Positions 9,860-20,926 of a stretch of DNA of 64,000 nt are shown one piece after another; within the stretch, counting starts at the first letter, position 1, and each line of letters begins with the position of its first letter. The DNA lies in the NCBI GenBank assembly GCA_027596075.1, contig JADGJC010000029.1, positions 62,001 through 126,000 on the forward strand, written 5' to 3'. The DNA comes from Rhizophlyctis rosea. Lineage: Eukaryota; Chytridiomycota; Chytridiomycetes; Rhizophlyctidales; Rhizophlyctidaceae. The notes beneath the pieces were generated by a model, which was given only the letters and a program-made list of their open reading frames with translations, was not told where the DNA came from and ran no database searches. Made by a program: the position numbers and the translations under genes.

Positions 9860-10498
9860 ATGGCTCGTCAACGTCGTGGAACCGCTCCCTCCCGCCCCGC
9901 TGCTCCCCAAAAGACCCAATCCCGCCCCGCATCCACCACCCCCCACCCCCCTGCTCCCGTCCACGCCGCCCCTCCCGCTGTTCCCCACGCTCAACCTCAG
10001 CAACCCGGTCTCTTCGCTCAGATGGCAACCACTGCCGCCGGTGTCGCTGTCGGTAGCGCTGTAGGTCACACTCTTGGTGCTGGTTTGACGTAAGTATTTG
10101 AACACTCTGGATACCCAATAATCGAAGGAATTGAATCGATAATATGATGGCTCACCAATTTTACTTATGGATCTCATATGCACAGTGGCATGTTCGGTGG
10201 TGGCTCCTCCCACGCCCCCGCTCCCGCCGAATCCGCCGCTCCCCAAGTCCAACAATACCAGCAACCACAACAACAAGAGCAATTCGGTGGTGCCTGCGAA
10301 CCCGACCAGAAGGCTTTCTTGAGGTGTCTCGATGCTAACCAAAACGACATCTCTGCTTGGTACGTTCAGCGCATCATGTTCGTCAGTTCGTATTGCTTGT
10401 GACTAACCTCAACTTTTTTCAATTTAATTGTCAACAGCCAATTCTACCTTGACATGTTGAAGCAATGCCAGTCCGCTCAAAGAACTACCTTCGCTTAA
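9860..10498 (+). CDS. CHCHD2/CHCHD10 (Mix17) twin-CX9C mitochondrial protein
   Basis: Small intermembrane-space protein imported through the MIA40 pathway and linked to respiratory-chain and cristae homeostasis. Exons 9860-10089, 10186-10359 and 10438-10498 give 154 aa. Seen: a basic start ([13 protein letters not shown]), a Pro/Ala-rich stretch, the hydrophobic Gly-rich segment [19 protein letters not shown], then a Gln-rich linker. The twin CX9C motif follows: [11 protein letters not shown] and [11 protein letters not shown], the second reconstituted exactly across intron 2. Length and order fit CHCHD2/10 and yeast Mix17. A polyadenylation-like AATAAA is at 10562-10567. Confidence 0.92.
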
Positions 10499-10830
10499 AT
10501 CATTTACACATCATAACGGGACGGATACGGGTTCAGTCATAATCACTTGTATTTAGAAAACAATAAATCTAGCATTTGTCGAAGAAAGTAATTGAGGTGG
10601 GATGGGGTGCATGAGCGTTGAATGATCCTTACCTAGGAACGGGAAGAACTATGGTAAAAGCAACATGCAAGAGACCAACGCCAAAACAAACCGAAAAGCC
10701 ATCGGGATGCCAAAGCATTCACTGTTACAACTCCCCCAAGACTCAAATTCGGTCAAGGGCTTCCATTTTAGCATCTGATAGCGCTTGAAGAAAATACATA
10801 ACCAAAACGTGAGCTCGTCAAGTGGCAGAT
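10499..10830. other. 3' intergenic of CHCHD2
   Basis: Contains AATAAA at 10562. No gene was seen before the repeat element begins at about 10831. Confidence 0.4.
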
Positions 10831-11599
10831 GTTACCGGCTTTCACGGTTACCCTTCACGAGTAGCGACGGATTACACGCCATGACTGCAATTCAGCATCG
10901 CTGCAGCAACCCTACTTCAGAAACAGAAACAGTAATCGATGAGGTATGCGATGCGACAGAAAAGCACTATTGAGAATAGGCATTGAATCATCGTGAGCGG
11001 TCAGCAAACTATGCGGCGGGAGCTCCCATCAATGGATAAACGCAAAAAAAAAAAAAAAAACGGAATGTTCCTAGGGTTGGACTGAAGCCGAGCCCCGTCG
11101 GCAAACTAGTCCTTGAACTAGTTTGGGGCAATATAGAACAAAAGCCGGAACGCCACAGCCCGCAACATGCATCACGCCCCCCTAACACCTGCAACCAATG
11201 TGCGCAAAAACTGCGAATACCTAATTAGCCAATGCTTGATATCAAGGGTCAGCGAAGGCAGACGTACCTGATAGTCTCCCTCCCATAATTCAAGTCTTTA
11301 CGCACTAGCTGCCGATGCTAGCGCCACCTCGTGCCGACAACCGCTTGCTTACCTCGCAGTCTAAACACTCAATTATGTTAGCAAAGTTATTACAGCAACG
11401 GAACACATCTCTAAGAACAACGCACCTTGAGCCGATCGTCGCCCCACCGCGCTAACCCGCGCCCCACCCCAAACGACGAATTAGCTTATTGTCTCCGGTT
11501 CACAAAGAGCTGTAGAGATTGTGCTGGATTCAAATGGGAATGTCAGTACGGGTGTGGAAGCGAACGCATGATGATGGAACATACAAGCCAAACTAATTT
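10831..11599 (-). repeat. Dispersed spliced element, tandem copy B (decayed)
   Basis: Unit of about 770 bp matching copy C (11825-12755) along its length at roughly three quarters identity by eye. Three introns can be placed on the minus strand at the same positions as in copy C: 11524-11584 (branch-like ctgac), 11361-11425 (gctaac) and 11211-11267 (ggctaat). Exon 2 and exon 3 frames contain stops and indels relative to copy C, so this copy is probably non-coding. It also carries a 17-18 base A run near 11044. The minus-strand 3' end reads MACNPSLLVKGNRESR then stop. Confidence 0.7.
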
Positions 11600-11824
11600 C
11601 GTTTCGGGATGAGCTTCATGTGACACCGACGATGGGTATTGAGTAACAGCGCAAGTTCGAGAAGATTGAGATTTGGAGTGAGAATACGTATAAGGTTTGG
11701 GTGTAAGTTTGAACGACAGGATTTATGAACGACAGCTGAAAGAATATTCAGACGATTGAATGATTGAATATCAAGTAGAAGTGTATGCGCACCGGAATAT
11801 GGAAAGGAAACGTCGAAGATGGAT

Positions 11825-12755
11825 CCGGCTTTCACGGTTACCTCGATGGTAGCGACGGATTGCACGCCATGCGCTCATGCACATTTGAGCTAAAGGAAGA
11901 ATCTGTTCGGACATCTTACCCCAATGACCACTTCGCTGCTATCCATAACCCGAAAAAGAATGGTGAGTAAGAGAGCATGCAATACGACATAAACGAACAA
12001 GCGGTGGTAATTGGCGTTTGGATCATTGTGGGGCGGTCAGCAATCATGCGGCGGGAGCTCCTGCTGAGCCAGATGACCTCAAAAAGAGGAGTGTTCCTGG
12101 GGTTGGACCGAAGCCGAGACCCGTACGCAACTAGTTGCCTTGACAACTAGAGAAAATATAGACTGACCGACACGAGGCCGCGGCCCGCATGTTGCAGTAC
12201 GCCCCTAACACCTGCAATTGTGCGCAAAGACTGAAGAGACGTCAATAAATCATACTTGCTTTCGATGATGGACGATGACCAGACATACCTGATAGTTCCC
12301 TCCCACAGGTTTTGGTCTTTACGCAGTCGTTGCAGATGCTATCCTCACCGCGCGCCGATAACCGCTTGTCTTACCTCGTGTTCTGAAAAGGCCAGTCATG
12401 TCAGCAAAGTCATTCGACGATAGAAGTAGCCAAATATACTGCACCTTGAGCTGATTGTTACCCCACAACGCGAACCGCGTCCCACCATATTGACGAACCA
12501 GCTCATTGTTCCCCTTGATGAAACGGTGTAGAGAGTGTGCTGAATGGAATGGAGAGTTGGTATGGATGCGGAAACGGATGGATGTTAACGGAACATACCA
12601 GCCGCAGAAAATGGATGTTCCAGAGAGTGTAAGACGTGCTGCGAGTTGGTGATTGGATATGGTCGAGTTGGCATGGTGGTTTCTTGGTGCCGAAATCCGA
12701 AAGGAGAGTAATCACGAAAAGCCGTATGGAGACAGTGACCGCAAAAAGCGACCGG
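11825..12755 (-). repeat. Dispersed spliced element, tandem copy C (longest)
   Basis: Second tandem unit, about 930 bp. Shared landmarks with copy B include the ggcggtcagcaa block, a palindromic actagt segment, cgcccctaacacctgca, the acctgatagt-ccctccca block, and the caccttgagc block. Introns C1 12540-12598, C2 12383-12444 and C3 12231-12288 align with those of copy B. Its upstream end (12727-12758) matches the upstream end of short copy A near 3160-3195, which suggests a mobile or duplicated element with definite ends. Confidence 0.7.
12371..12674 (-). CDS. Putative 60-aa protein encoded by repeat copy C
   Basis: Exons 12599-12674, 12445-12539 and 12371-12382 (minus) join in phase, giving MPTRPYPITNSQHVLHSLEH, then a middle exon ending with ELVRQYGGTRFALWG-NNQLK, then NTR and stop. 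The two introns (59 and 62 nt) have GTATGT and GTGCAG donors, CAG acceptors and, for the second, a GCTGAC branch-like site. I do not recognise the product. A third intron (12231-12288) lies downstream of this stop and could belong to a 3' UTR or to another frame ending VFAHNCRC. Low confidence that protein is made. The conserved intron positions, rather than the codons, are the strong evidence here. Confidence 0.35.
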
Positions 12756-13635
12756 GGTACAGGTGTAGGCTCTCAGACCTAGCCGAGGCCGCCAAGACAC
12801 AAGAGTACGTTACAAGGATCATTGAAGATGCCATAAAGTCTGCAGCGCAGACATACGACACCCCCTCCCCTGCCACGATACCCCATGCCAGAGCGACCTT
12901 CGGTCAGTGCCGGAAGCCCCTGGAGGCTAGACACCTCCAGGGCAACAAACGACACACCACTCAGTCCACAGCTGTCTAACCATATGACCCAACGCAAACA
13001 AAGCTCCAGACGGATTCGAGAGGAAAGTTGGTGAACAAGAAGGAAGGAAACATTGGGAAGAGTGAGCCGGGTTTGGATCTGATGATTGATCTGCATTTTG
13101 GCATGTGACCGCAATCCTGGCTGAGGTAATACACAGCCACACGCGTGTCGTGATAGTCACTGTGCCTTTCAAAGGCTTCAACCGTCCCTTCGCCCAGCGC
13201 TTCGCATTTCGATTGTGCTAGGTACAAACTTTGTAGGTTCGATCTTGCAGCTGAAAGAGAGTGATTATTCAGATGAACAAGGGCAACCATGAGCCAAGTT
13301 GGGGAATGCAGGGCCTGCCGCAACCGAAACGGACGCGATGGCAGCGGGCCACCAACGGCATAGCTACGCCATGAAATTGTTGGGCTGTCTGGGTTGTGTG
13401 ACGAATCCCTTTCGTCCCTTCGGCCCTTGTACACCCTATGCATGGGTTTTCATGAGCGTTGACCCCTTCAATTTCCTTGATTTGATTCCGTTTAGCTGCG
13501 TTGTTTTTCAATCTTCCCCCGGCAGCATAATTACCTCAACAAAATGTTCATTATAAAAGCTGACCACTATCCAGATGTGTGTGCCAACCTGAACGTCGGC
13601 AGTTCCTCCAACAAGTTCTGCGCACCAATTCAAAA
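12756..13635. other. Intergenic before secreted-protein gene
   Basis: No confident gene. A minus-strand frame of 155 codons (12976-13443) has a plausible Cys-containing middle but no recognised domain and an implausible N-terminus. The promoter of the next gene is at the right end (TATAAAAG at 13552). Confidence 0.4.
13552..13559 (+). promoter_or_regulatory. TATA box of the 134-aa secreted protein gene
   Basis: TATAAAAG, 77 bp upstream of the ATG at 13636, a normal distance for a fungal core promoter. Confidence 0.5.
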
Positions 13636-14127
13636 ATGCGGCCATCATCCATCACAGCCCTGATCGTCTCCTTGAGTGCGGCTACCGCTGCACCGACATC
13701 AACCTCAACCACGGTCACAACAACCTCAAACACCTCAATTTCAACCACAATCACCAAAACCACCACAATAACAACAACCCCGAAACCAACAACAACCAAA
13801 ACCCCACCCCCCTTCGCTCCATCCGTCAACGCAGAATGCCAAGAATACGCATGGGGCGCCAACTATAACTGCGGCTATTACTGGGACCCCTTTAGCTTCT
13901 TCACCCATTGTTACGCCGGCGTTTGGTGGAGTGACAATCAAGACGATGGGCGATGGGTAAGTGGTCGACAGACCCATGATGTCTTGATGACGGTTGCAAG
14001 CGCTGATTGACTCGTACGAGTATCTCACATATTTCAAACTCAGGCGTGCGATCAATGGTACGGCGATGTCTCGCAGAAGCAGTTTAACTTTGAGGAATGG
14101 AAGTGGGTTTGCAAGAGTTGGAGTTAG
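13636..14127 (+). CDS. Small secreted Thr-rich, Cys/Trp-rich protein
   Basis: Two exons (13636-13956, 14044-14127) encode 134 aa. A signal peptide is clear (MRPSSITALIVSLSAATAA). Residues about 20-60 are a mucin-like Thr/Ser/Pro/Lys linker likely to be O-glycosylated. The mature C-terminal domain of about 70 aa is aromatic and contains five cysteines (ECQEY, YNCGYY, FTHCYAG, ACDQWY, WVCKSW) with six tryptophans. No family was recognised; the build resembles surface or carbohydrate-contacting proteins of saprotrophic fungi. The in-phase intron and TATA box support a real gene. The ATG was placed at 13636 rather than further upstream because it starts the signal peptide. Confidence 0.75.
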
Positions 14128-15251
14128 GTTAAGGACTTGTGTCGGGCGCAAGGACAGAGTCTAAAGTATCAAGATTAACCGGTGGTTGTCAGGCTGTGTA
14201 GAAGAGGAAGCATGGCTGTATACAATTTTTGGAATATGGGTGCCCACGTGATATGGACCCCGTTTGAACGAGACATGCACAATACCGTCCCACTTTTGAA
14301 GATTGATTTTTATGAGTGGAAGAATTGCGAACTTATGAGGTTCAAATGTAGTCCGGCGCGTCAACGTATTGTGTGAGTGGTATCCAATTGTTGACAAACG
14401 CATTTAAACGCAGAAGTTCAAGTCTGTTGATTGAGCCTCAGTGTACACTGGGCACTACTATTCATCCCGCCCTGCGTAACATCAAAATGTAACGATTTCA
14501 TGATTCTGGGACCAAAAAGTGGCCTTTGACTATATTGTTTGCTACAGAGAGAGAAGACACATGTCTTATTGGCATAACAGCTAAGATTTACCTAACCTAC
14601 CTTCAAGTGCTACCGTGGTTTGCGTTCATTGCATGGTGGTATCGGTGAACGGAGCTGGACCAAGTCAATTGAAGGAAATTGGATGCTGTTGCTGTTAAGA
14701 GGGAACTAAGACTCGCCGGGACAAGGCGAACGATTATGGCCGGAATGGATGATTGGGGACGCTGCGGGACTTAAAACGTACAAACGACGGGGTTGGGCAG
14801 AACTCTTGACGTCCGCCCGAAACTGACTGGACCAAACAGGGAGTGACGGGGGACCGCTGCGAGGGTGATGGAGGGAAGGACGACAATGCATTGAAAACGC
14901 TCAGGCCGAAAGGAAAGGAAGCCGACAGTGGAAAAAACAGCCAAATGTTTTTATATTTCGTGATTCCGTGGCAGGAACAAGCTCGCCCCGTTCGCCGTAG
15001 CGTCAAGAACCGAACCGAGTAAACCGACCAGTACTCGCCGCCCGCCGAGCTATACAAATGTAAAACAAGAGAATTTGAAATTGAAAGTATTCTACACTAA
15101 AACACACACACAAACAGACCACCCCAACCCTTCCATATGCAATGGATCATGTATAACCCTGATTGCTTTCTCGCCACCTTAACCTTGCAAAGCATCACTC
15201 TCCCCAAGTTTTTTTCTTGTGTTTGTGGATGTTCTTGGTTGTCATGTTCCA
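14128..15251. other. Convergent intergenic region, nothing recognised
   Basis: About 1.1 kb between the secreted-protein stop and the SR-protein stop. No coding frame with a domain, no tRNA and no clear repeat was seen; a short CA run lies near 15103. Confidence 0.45.
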
Positions 15252-16111
15252 TTACTCCCTGGACCTGGAGCGGGAGCGCTCACGGCCTTGTGGTGAAGGA
15301 CTGCGACCATGGCCAGCGTTTTGAGGGCTTCCCGAGCGCTCACGGTGTCCACCATTGTCCTCCTTGTGACCGTTCTCGTGAACAGGCGAGCGGGCCCCGT
15401 TCTCAGCCTTGATGTCGACATCCTCGTCCCGCTTGATGTCCCGCTTCTCGTCCCTGCGGTCACGGGAGCCGGAGCGGCGCCTGTCGCCAGCCCTGGGAGA
15501 GCGAGAGCGAGAGGAGCGGCGTGGGGAGCGAGACGACCTGCGGCCGCCCGGGGAACGGCGACGTCCCTGAGGAGAGCGGGATCGGCGGTCGTCGCGACGG
15601 TCGTCGTACCTCCAGTTGCGACCAGGAGCATTTTTGGCCCACTGTGGGAAACGCAGTGTTTAACGAGGGGTAATGATGGAACTGTGCAAGAAGTCTGAAC
15701 GTACCTGGATGCTCAGGAGGTACCCATCGACCTTCCTGTGCTGCATCTCATAGTAAGCATCTTCAGCATCCCTGGCATCTTCAAACTCCACGAACGCATA
15801 GCTCCTGTATTGGGTATGAGCATACCGCAAAGCGTGGGGAAGACCAAGGAAATGGCAACAGCTCTCAAGACTATACTTACGGCTTGCTGGAAGCATGGCG
15901 AGGAGCTGGAATATCGCAACGAACAAGCCTGCCATACCTAGAAAAGACGCCGAACCGGGATTAGCGGACTGGGTTGACGGTTGGACGAGCAGGATCTCTG
16001 ATCTGTCAAGAATAAATTAACTGCGCACCTTTCGAATTCGTACGCCAAGTCCCTTGCCCGAGTGCGGGGACTGATGCCCGCGACGAAGAGAGTAGTGTTG
16101 CGCCTGGACAT
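15252..16111 (-). CDS. SR-family splicing factor (one RRM plus RS tail)
   Basis: Nuclear RNA-binding protein of the SR class, acting in splice-site choice. Four exons (minus: 16029-16111, 15881-15937, 15705-15804, 15252-15641) give 209 aa. The N-terminal RRM has RNP2 as TTLFVAGIS and RNP1 as SYAFVEFEDARDAEDAYY, and ends VDGYLLSIQWAKNAPG. The rest is a long Arg/Ser/Asp-rich tail (RRSRSPQGRRRSP, SRSPRRSSRSRSP and a final RERSRSRSRE), the substrate of SR kinases. RNP2 is encoded before intron 1 and RNP1 begins at intron 3. It is divergent from the 57-aa gene with 305 bp between starts. Confidence 0.9.
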
Positions 16112-16416
16112 TTCCTCGAGTGTGAAGTTTCGAAGGTTGAGGATAGATTGAAACGACTGATCAAAGGAGGGAAAGGGAGAGGAAAGCGTGGGAAAATAGA
16201 AATGCTTGCTGGTGCTTCTCTGATTGTCCCTTGCATCCAAAAGAAAAGCCGCAATGCGGAGTCACCTGACTGGTTGGAGTCGAAGGAAATGGGGGCCATC
16301 CGATGAATCCAGGCTCCGGCTCCATCCATCGCGCCGGTAAACAACTTACAAGACCCCTGAAAAAGGTTCAAACTTCAGCCTTCCCTGCGATCTTTTTGAC
16401 AAGAGAACCTGTCAAC

Positions 16417-16752
16417 ATGAACCGAGGCCCAGTAATCCTCACCATTGACGAAGCCGAATATCTGCTGGTATGTGTGCGCGAAGGTTGCTGCGTGCATCTT
16501 GGACCCTAACACTCATATCGAACAGGACCAACTTCCTCCTCCCTCAGCTGAAGACGATGGTGGGTTGTCGTTTACAAAAGCTCGTTGACTCATACATTTC
16601 CCTTTTTAACGTCGCTCTTGAACCCGCATTCTTTCGCCAATAATGATTTGGTTCTCCAATCAGAATTGGTCATAAAACTCCGGCAGAAGCTGAAGCTACT
16701 GTTGCAAGAGCTCAGGAAGGACGCTGAAGGTGCCGGGAAGCAATCCTCATAA
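16417..16752 (+). CDS. 57-aa conserved-looking microprotein, three exons
   Basis: Exons 16417-16467, 16526-16559 and 16664-16752 join in phase to 57 aa beginning MNRGPVILTIDEAEYLLDQL, with an acidic stretch PPPSAEDDE and a basic amphipathic helix (LVIKLRQKLKLLLQELRKD). No signal peptide or membrane segment. I cannot name it; the layout (short strand, acidic loop, coiled helix) suits a small complex subunit. Three splice-consistent junctions in 336 bp are the main support. It sits head to head with the SR factor, so they may share regulation. Confidence 0.6.
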
Positions 16753-17010
16753 TCGGAACATCACCCGAAATTGTACATATAATGCATTTTATTACGGACT
16801 ATAATTTTACACTGTCAATTTATCTCAACCGTAGTCATACGATATAATTCCTTCCTGAATTGAGATGTACGGCTTCATTCGGACATATTTTGAACCTTGG
16901 CTGCAGCTCATCGGTCGCTCGTCAACGCCAAGTTGAACATGTCCATCTCGTCATTGTAGCTGTTTCATGCGTCATCCATTGTCCGAAAGATTGAATCAAA
17001 GAGCAATCTT

Positions 17011-18072
17011 TCACCTTTCTTCGTTCTCGCAAGCAGCTTCCATGTCTGCGACGCGCTTGTCAGACGTGCGAAGTCTTTCTACCAGAGAACCATAGCTGTC
17101 AGATGGCATGGTTGATTGGCCTCGGTTCTGATCGATGGGTCCTCTGCGATCTACGTTTCTGTCAGTGTGAATTCCACCAGCTGCTGCGATGAACATGGCA
17201 CCTTTTGTGGATTCCTTGGATGTCAAGAACAGATTAATATCCAGATCATATTCCGGCATCCTGCCTCCAGCCGCTGCGGCTATGAATATGAGTTTGGTCA
17301 ACAGCAGCATTCTTTGAAGAAACCCGGCCTTCATCACCTTCTGCTTTGGCCATCTCCAGGACATTCTGAGCACCATGTATCTTGTCACTTGCATCCGATG
17401 GCGTGCTCAGCGTATTCCAGAGCTCGAGCAGTACATCGGATTCGAATTTTGCCACCCTGACTGCCACTTCAAGTTCGCGTCTGTTCGATTGTATTTGAGA
17501 ACACTTCTTCGATAGTGCAACGACGCTACTGACATTGCTATTTCCGACTCCAGCCGGTATTTCGCTTGAAGAAATTTGTACTCCTTGTGCTCTTGTTCCT
17601 TGACATTGAGGAAAGTCTGCAATCTGCAGGGAAGCAATTGCACGGTTGCGCATCAGCTTGAAACCGTACACGTCATTGTTCTCCCGACACCAAGTTCTCA
17701 CCGTTGAATCTCAGCGCGTTGTCCTTGATGAGCAACTCTCAAAGCCATACAAGACGTCTCAAGCTGGTCTTGCTGGCTTTTCAGCATGTTGGATTTGGTT
17801 TGAACTAGAATGCCGTTCGCAAGGAATAGATGAGGACAAATATCAAGCAGCGCAGACCTTCGCTCAATGCTTGCGAGCTTACTATCTTTTAGACGCGTTC
17901 GCAAGGAAATGATATCCAGTTGATCTTGGTGTTGACCAGAAGGCGCGATTGGTGTGACTGGTGCTATGGTTGTTGGTTAACAATGATACCTGCGACTAAG
18001 CGATATCATGGACACACCTGGTGCATGAACAACCGCCAATCTTTGCAGGTTGGATGCTGAAGATACCGACAT
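17011..18072 (-). CDS. Coiled-coil protein, function unknown
   Basis: Five exons (minus: 18018-18072, 17702-17963, 17534-17623, 17338-17480, 17011-17279) give 272 aa with consistent phases. It starts MSVSSASNLQRLAVV. Residues about 30-180 are heptad-like and highly charged (LRTRLKDSKLASIERR, SNMLKSQQDQLETS, EQEHKEYKFLQAKYRLESEI, VAKFESDVLLELWN). Then comes an Ala/Gly-rich segment (AAAAGGRMPEYDLDINLF) and a final short coil (SLVERLRTSDKRVADMEAAC). No catalytic motif. The intron between 17480 and 17534 uses a weak GTCAGT donor and is the least certain. In a zoosporic fungus a cytoskeletal or basal-body role is possible but unproven. Confidence 0.6.
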
Positions 18073-18708
18073 GCTTCCAGTATATTGTGTAAACTTTGGT
18101 GAGAATCAGAATGGCTGCAGGAGATCGTGGGAAACAGGTGAAGGAAGGGGGAGAAGGAGGGCATGTGGATGATTGAAGGCACGAATATGTGGCTTGTGTT
18201 GCACCGCCACCGCAATGATCCCCAGCCAGGATCTGTGACCCGATTTGAACACACCGTCATCTGTGCCACCTAACATACCCATATATGGGATGACACTTTG
18301 TTTACCTTGCGTGTGCTGTGGCAGGCGGTTGTCAACCCCCGCCCACCTATTTTTACTTTTGCCCGCTACTTTCCCATTCCACCTGTATTAGATACTACAT
18401 ATTGCTCTCAGCACGTATTGTGTCCTATAACCACCGCACAATACATAGTCCGAGGTTTTGAAAGTCGTAGCATTACAACAGTGCAGATATCTTCGTGTGA
18501 GTAGTCCACCAAAAGGACACCCTGACCTTCCGTTTGAAACAACTGTCAGGAGAGGCGTGGAGAAGACTTTTTTGGGGTAGACACAGGTTATAATGATATG
18601 AAAGGCGCATTGCCTTGTATAGCTTCCATGTGATATTAGTATGTCGTTTTGCCTTCATCGGCTAATTCTTCCATATGATGGATCATATGCAGGAGCTCCA
18701 TAAACATC
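18073..18708. other. Divergent promoter region, coiled-coil gene and monooxygenase
   Basis: About 635 bp. No gene or repeat was recognised; expected to hold both promoters. Confidence 0.4.
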
Positions 18709-20926
18709 ATGGCAGACACCAAAGAGCCACCAAAGAAGATTCTCATCATTGGCGGTGGAATTGCCGGCCTGACACTTGCGCTGTCCCTGCGCCGGATCGC
18801 CGCCGCAACTGGCATCAACATTCAGCCTATCATTTATGAGGCGGCAACAGTTGAAACTTACGCGGGCGGCAGCGAAAATGGACCCCACTGGCTTATGTGG
18901 CGTTATGCAGTGGAAACATTGTTGGAATTGGGATTGGGAAAACGACTCAGCAAGATCGCATGGCCGATCTTGAACTTCAAAAGTACGGATGCGGAGACGA
19001 AGGAGGTGTTAGTGTCGTGGCCACCAGAAGACCCGGCTGCCGCTGCTGCGGCCGATCCCGAATCTGCTGCTGGTGCGTTGCAATAGTATTGGGGTCTGTT
19101 ACCATGGGTCTTAGGGCGTTTTACTTATTCTGTTCTGAACACATGATAGCGACGTCTGATTCCACCCTGCCACCTATGGTTGGTCTGCGTCAAATCGATC
19201 TCCTAAGGATGCTCCTTCTTGCCGTGGCGGGAGTGCGGGATGACTTGATTGAGAGTTTTGATTTTGCGGCAACCGGAGCCAACAATTCGGACTTGTCCAG
19301 CGACGCCATCAAAGGCTTAGAAGGGGATCTTGCTCGTGGGGATGGTTGGTTCGAGAGGGAAGGATATGCGGAACTAATTGGAAATGACGTTCTGAGGCTG
19401 GGTTACGAGCTCGAAAGTTACTTGATCTCTGCTACCAGTGGAGGTATCACCGCTCGATTCACAAATGGACATGTGGAGACGTGCTTCATGTTGATTGGTG
19501 CAGACGGATTGAAGTCGACAGTCAGGGATTTGCTTGGCAGCGGAAGGTAAACATACATCCAAACTTTCTGGCAATAAATTGACGGTCGCTAAATGTACCT
19601 TGCGATAGATACCCTCCTCAATTCGCTTCCTCGGTTATCGCACATGGTATTACCCGCACTCATGTGAACCCCGAGGACGTCCCCACCGAACTAGAAGATC
19701 ACCGCCCTATCCCCAACTACTCCGTCCAGGATTTGTACGCCTTCTGCCCAGACGGAAACGCGCTGTCCGTGGTCGGTCGTGGTTTGGCTTTTGGGTGTAC
19801 CAACATCGGCAACGGGATGCTTGGATGGAACTTGATTGCCGCCCAAAACGAACCTTTTGCCCACGTGAATAGTTTCACTATGCAGCGTCGCCGTAACACC
19901 ATCAGTCAAGCAATTGCGGCCAGGCCTAGGCAAAGTATCATTGTGGGAGCCAACACAAACTCGTTGAGTGAGATTCAGACGGACGCCACCAGCGCCGAGG
20001 ATAAATGGGCTACACCTGGGCAGCCTGTTGTTGCTGAACCCGCCACTGTTGTGGCAGAACCGGAGGAAATCCAAACAGACAAGAAGGGTGCTGACGGTGT
20101 GGACCCGCTCACTGCCGCTTTGGCGGAATCCAACATCACCGGCACCAACACCACCGCCAACCCCTCTCCTTCTCCCACATCTCCTACCATCGGCCGCAAC
20201 GGACGTCCCGAATCGCCCTTCGCACGTCAACTCCGCGAATCGCGCGAAGAAATCCTCGCCTCCCGAGCTTCCCAAACACTCGGCCGCCAGTCAACCCTCT
20301 CCTGGATGCCCGGCCCGTCCCCCGCCAAACCTCTTCCATCCGTCCTTGACCCCATCGAGACCCTCCACGGCTCGGACGCCCGCACCCTCGCTCTCCGCCT
20401 CGCCCAGAACCTCCCGCTCCCCAACGAAGCCTATGCCGTCATCGCCCGAACGGATCCTGCCATGACCGTCGTGGAAGACGTCATGGACAACGGCCATCAA
20501 GCTTTAGACACCTACACCAGTCCGAACTTCCACCCCGGCCGCGTCATGCTCATCGGCGACGCCGCGCACCCCATCACGCCCCAAGCCCACGGATGCATCG
20601 GCGGCGGCTTGGCCATCACCGATGCCGCCCTATTGGCGAAATTGATTGGTAAGCACTTGGGTCCGTCCATGCGGGCCGTCAATGACGAGTCAGCGTTGGA
20701 GAACATGTCTAGGGAGTTTGATCGCGAGAGGGGCACCATGGGTATGAATGCTTGTTATGAAGCTAGGGCGGAAGGTAGTTGGAGTAGGACGGAGAGTGGA
20801 TGGTTGAGGAGTGTGTGGAAGATGAGCTTCAAGGCTACACCTGTGACTTGGAGTAAGGCCACTTACGACAATATGTTGACGAGGGGGAAGGTTAAGGAGG
20901 GATATGTTAGTTTGAAGCCGTTTTGA
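18709..20926 (+). CDS. FAD-dependent monooxygenase (aromatic hydroxylase type) with large insertion
   Basis: Flavoprotein of the class A monooxygenase fold, oxidising a small, probably aromatic or polyketide-like, substrate with NAD(P)H. Exons 18709-19072, 19150-19546 and 19609-20926 give 692 aa. Motifs: the Rossmann FAD loop ILIIGGGIAGLTLALSLRR at residues 11-29; the DG motif LIGADGLKSTVRDLLG; and the second FAD motif VMLIGDAAHPITPQAHGC followed by GGGLAITDAALLAKLIG. Between DG and GD, about residues 335-470 are Ala/Pro/Thr/Ser-rich and apparently disordered, which explains why it is longer than the usual 400-450 aa. No N-terminal targeting signal. It has no clustered biosynthetic neighbours, so the substrate cannot be guessed. 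Confidence 0.87.

Noticed and set aside
12976..13443. 155-codon minus-strand frame with a Cys-containing middle
   Set aside because: Implausible N-terminus and tail, no family, no supporting splice sites.
15309..15698. Long plus-strand frame rich in Ala/Val/Arg over the SR gene
   Set aside because: Antisense shadow of the RS-rich tail of the SR protein.
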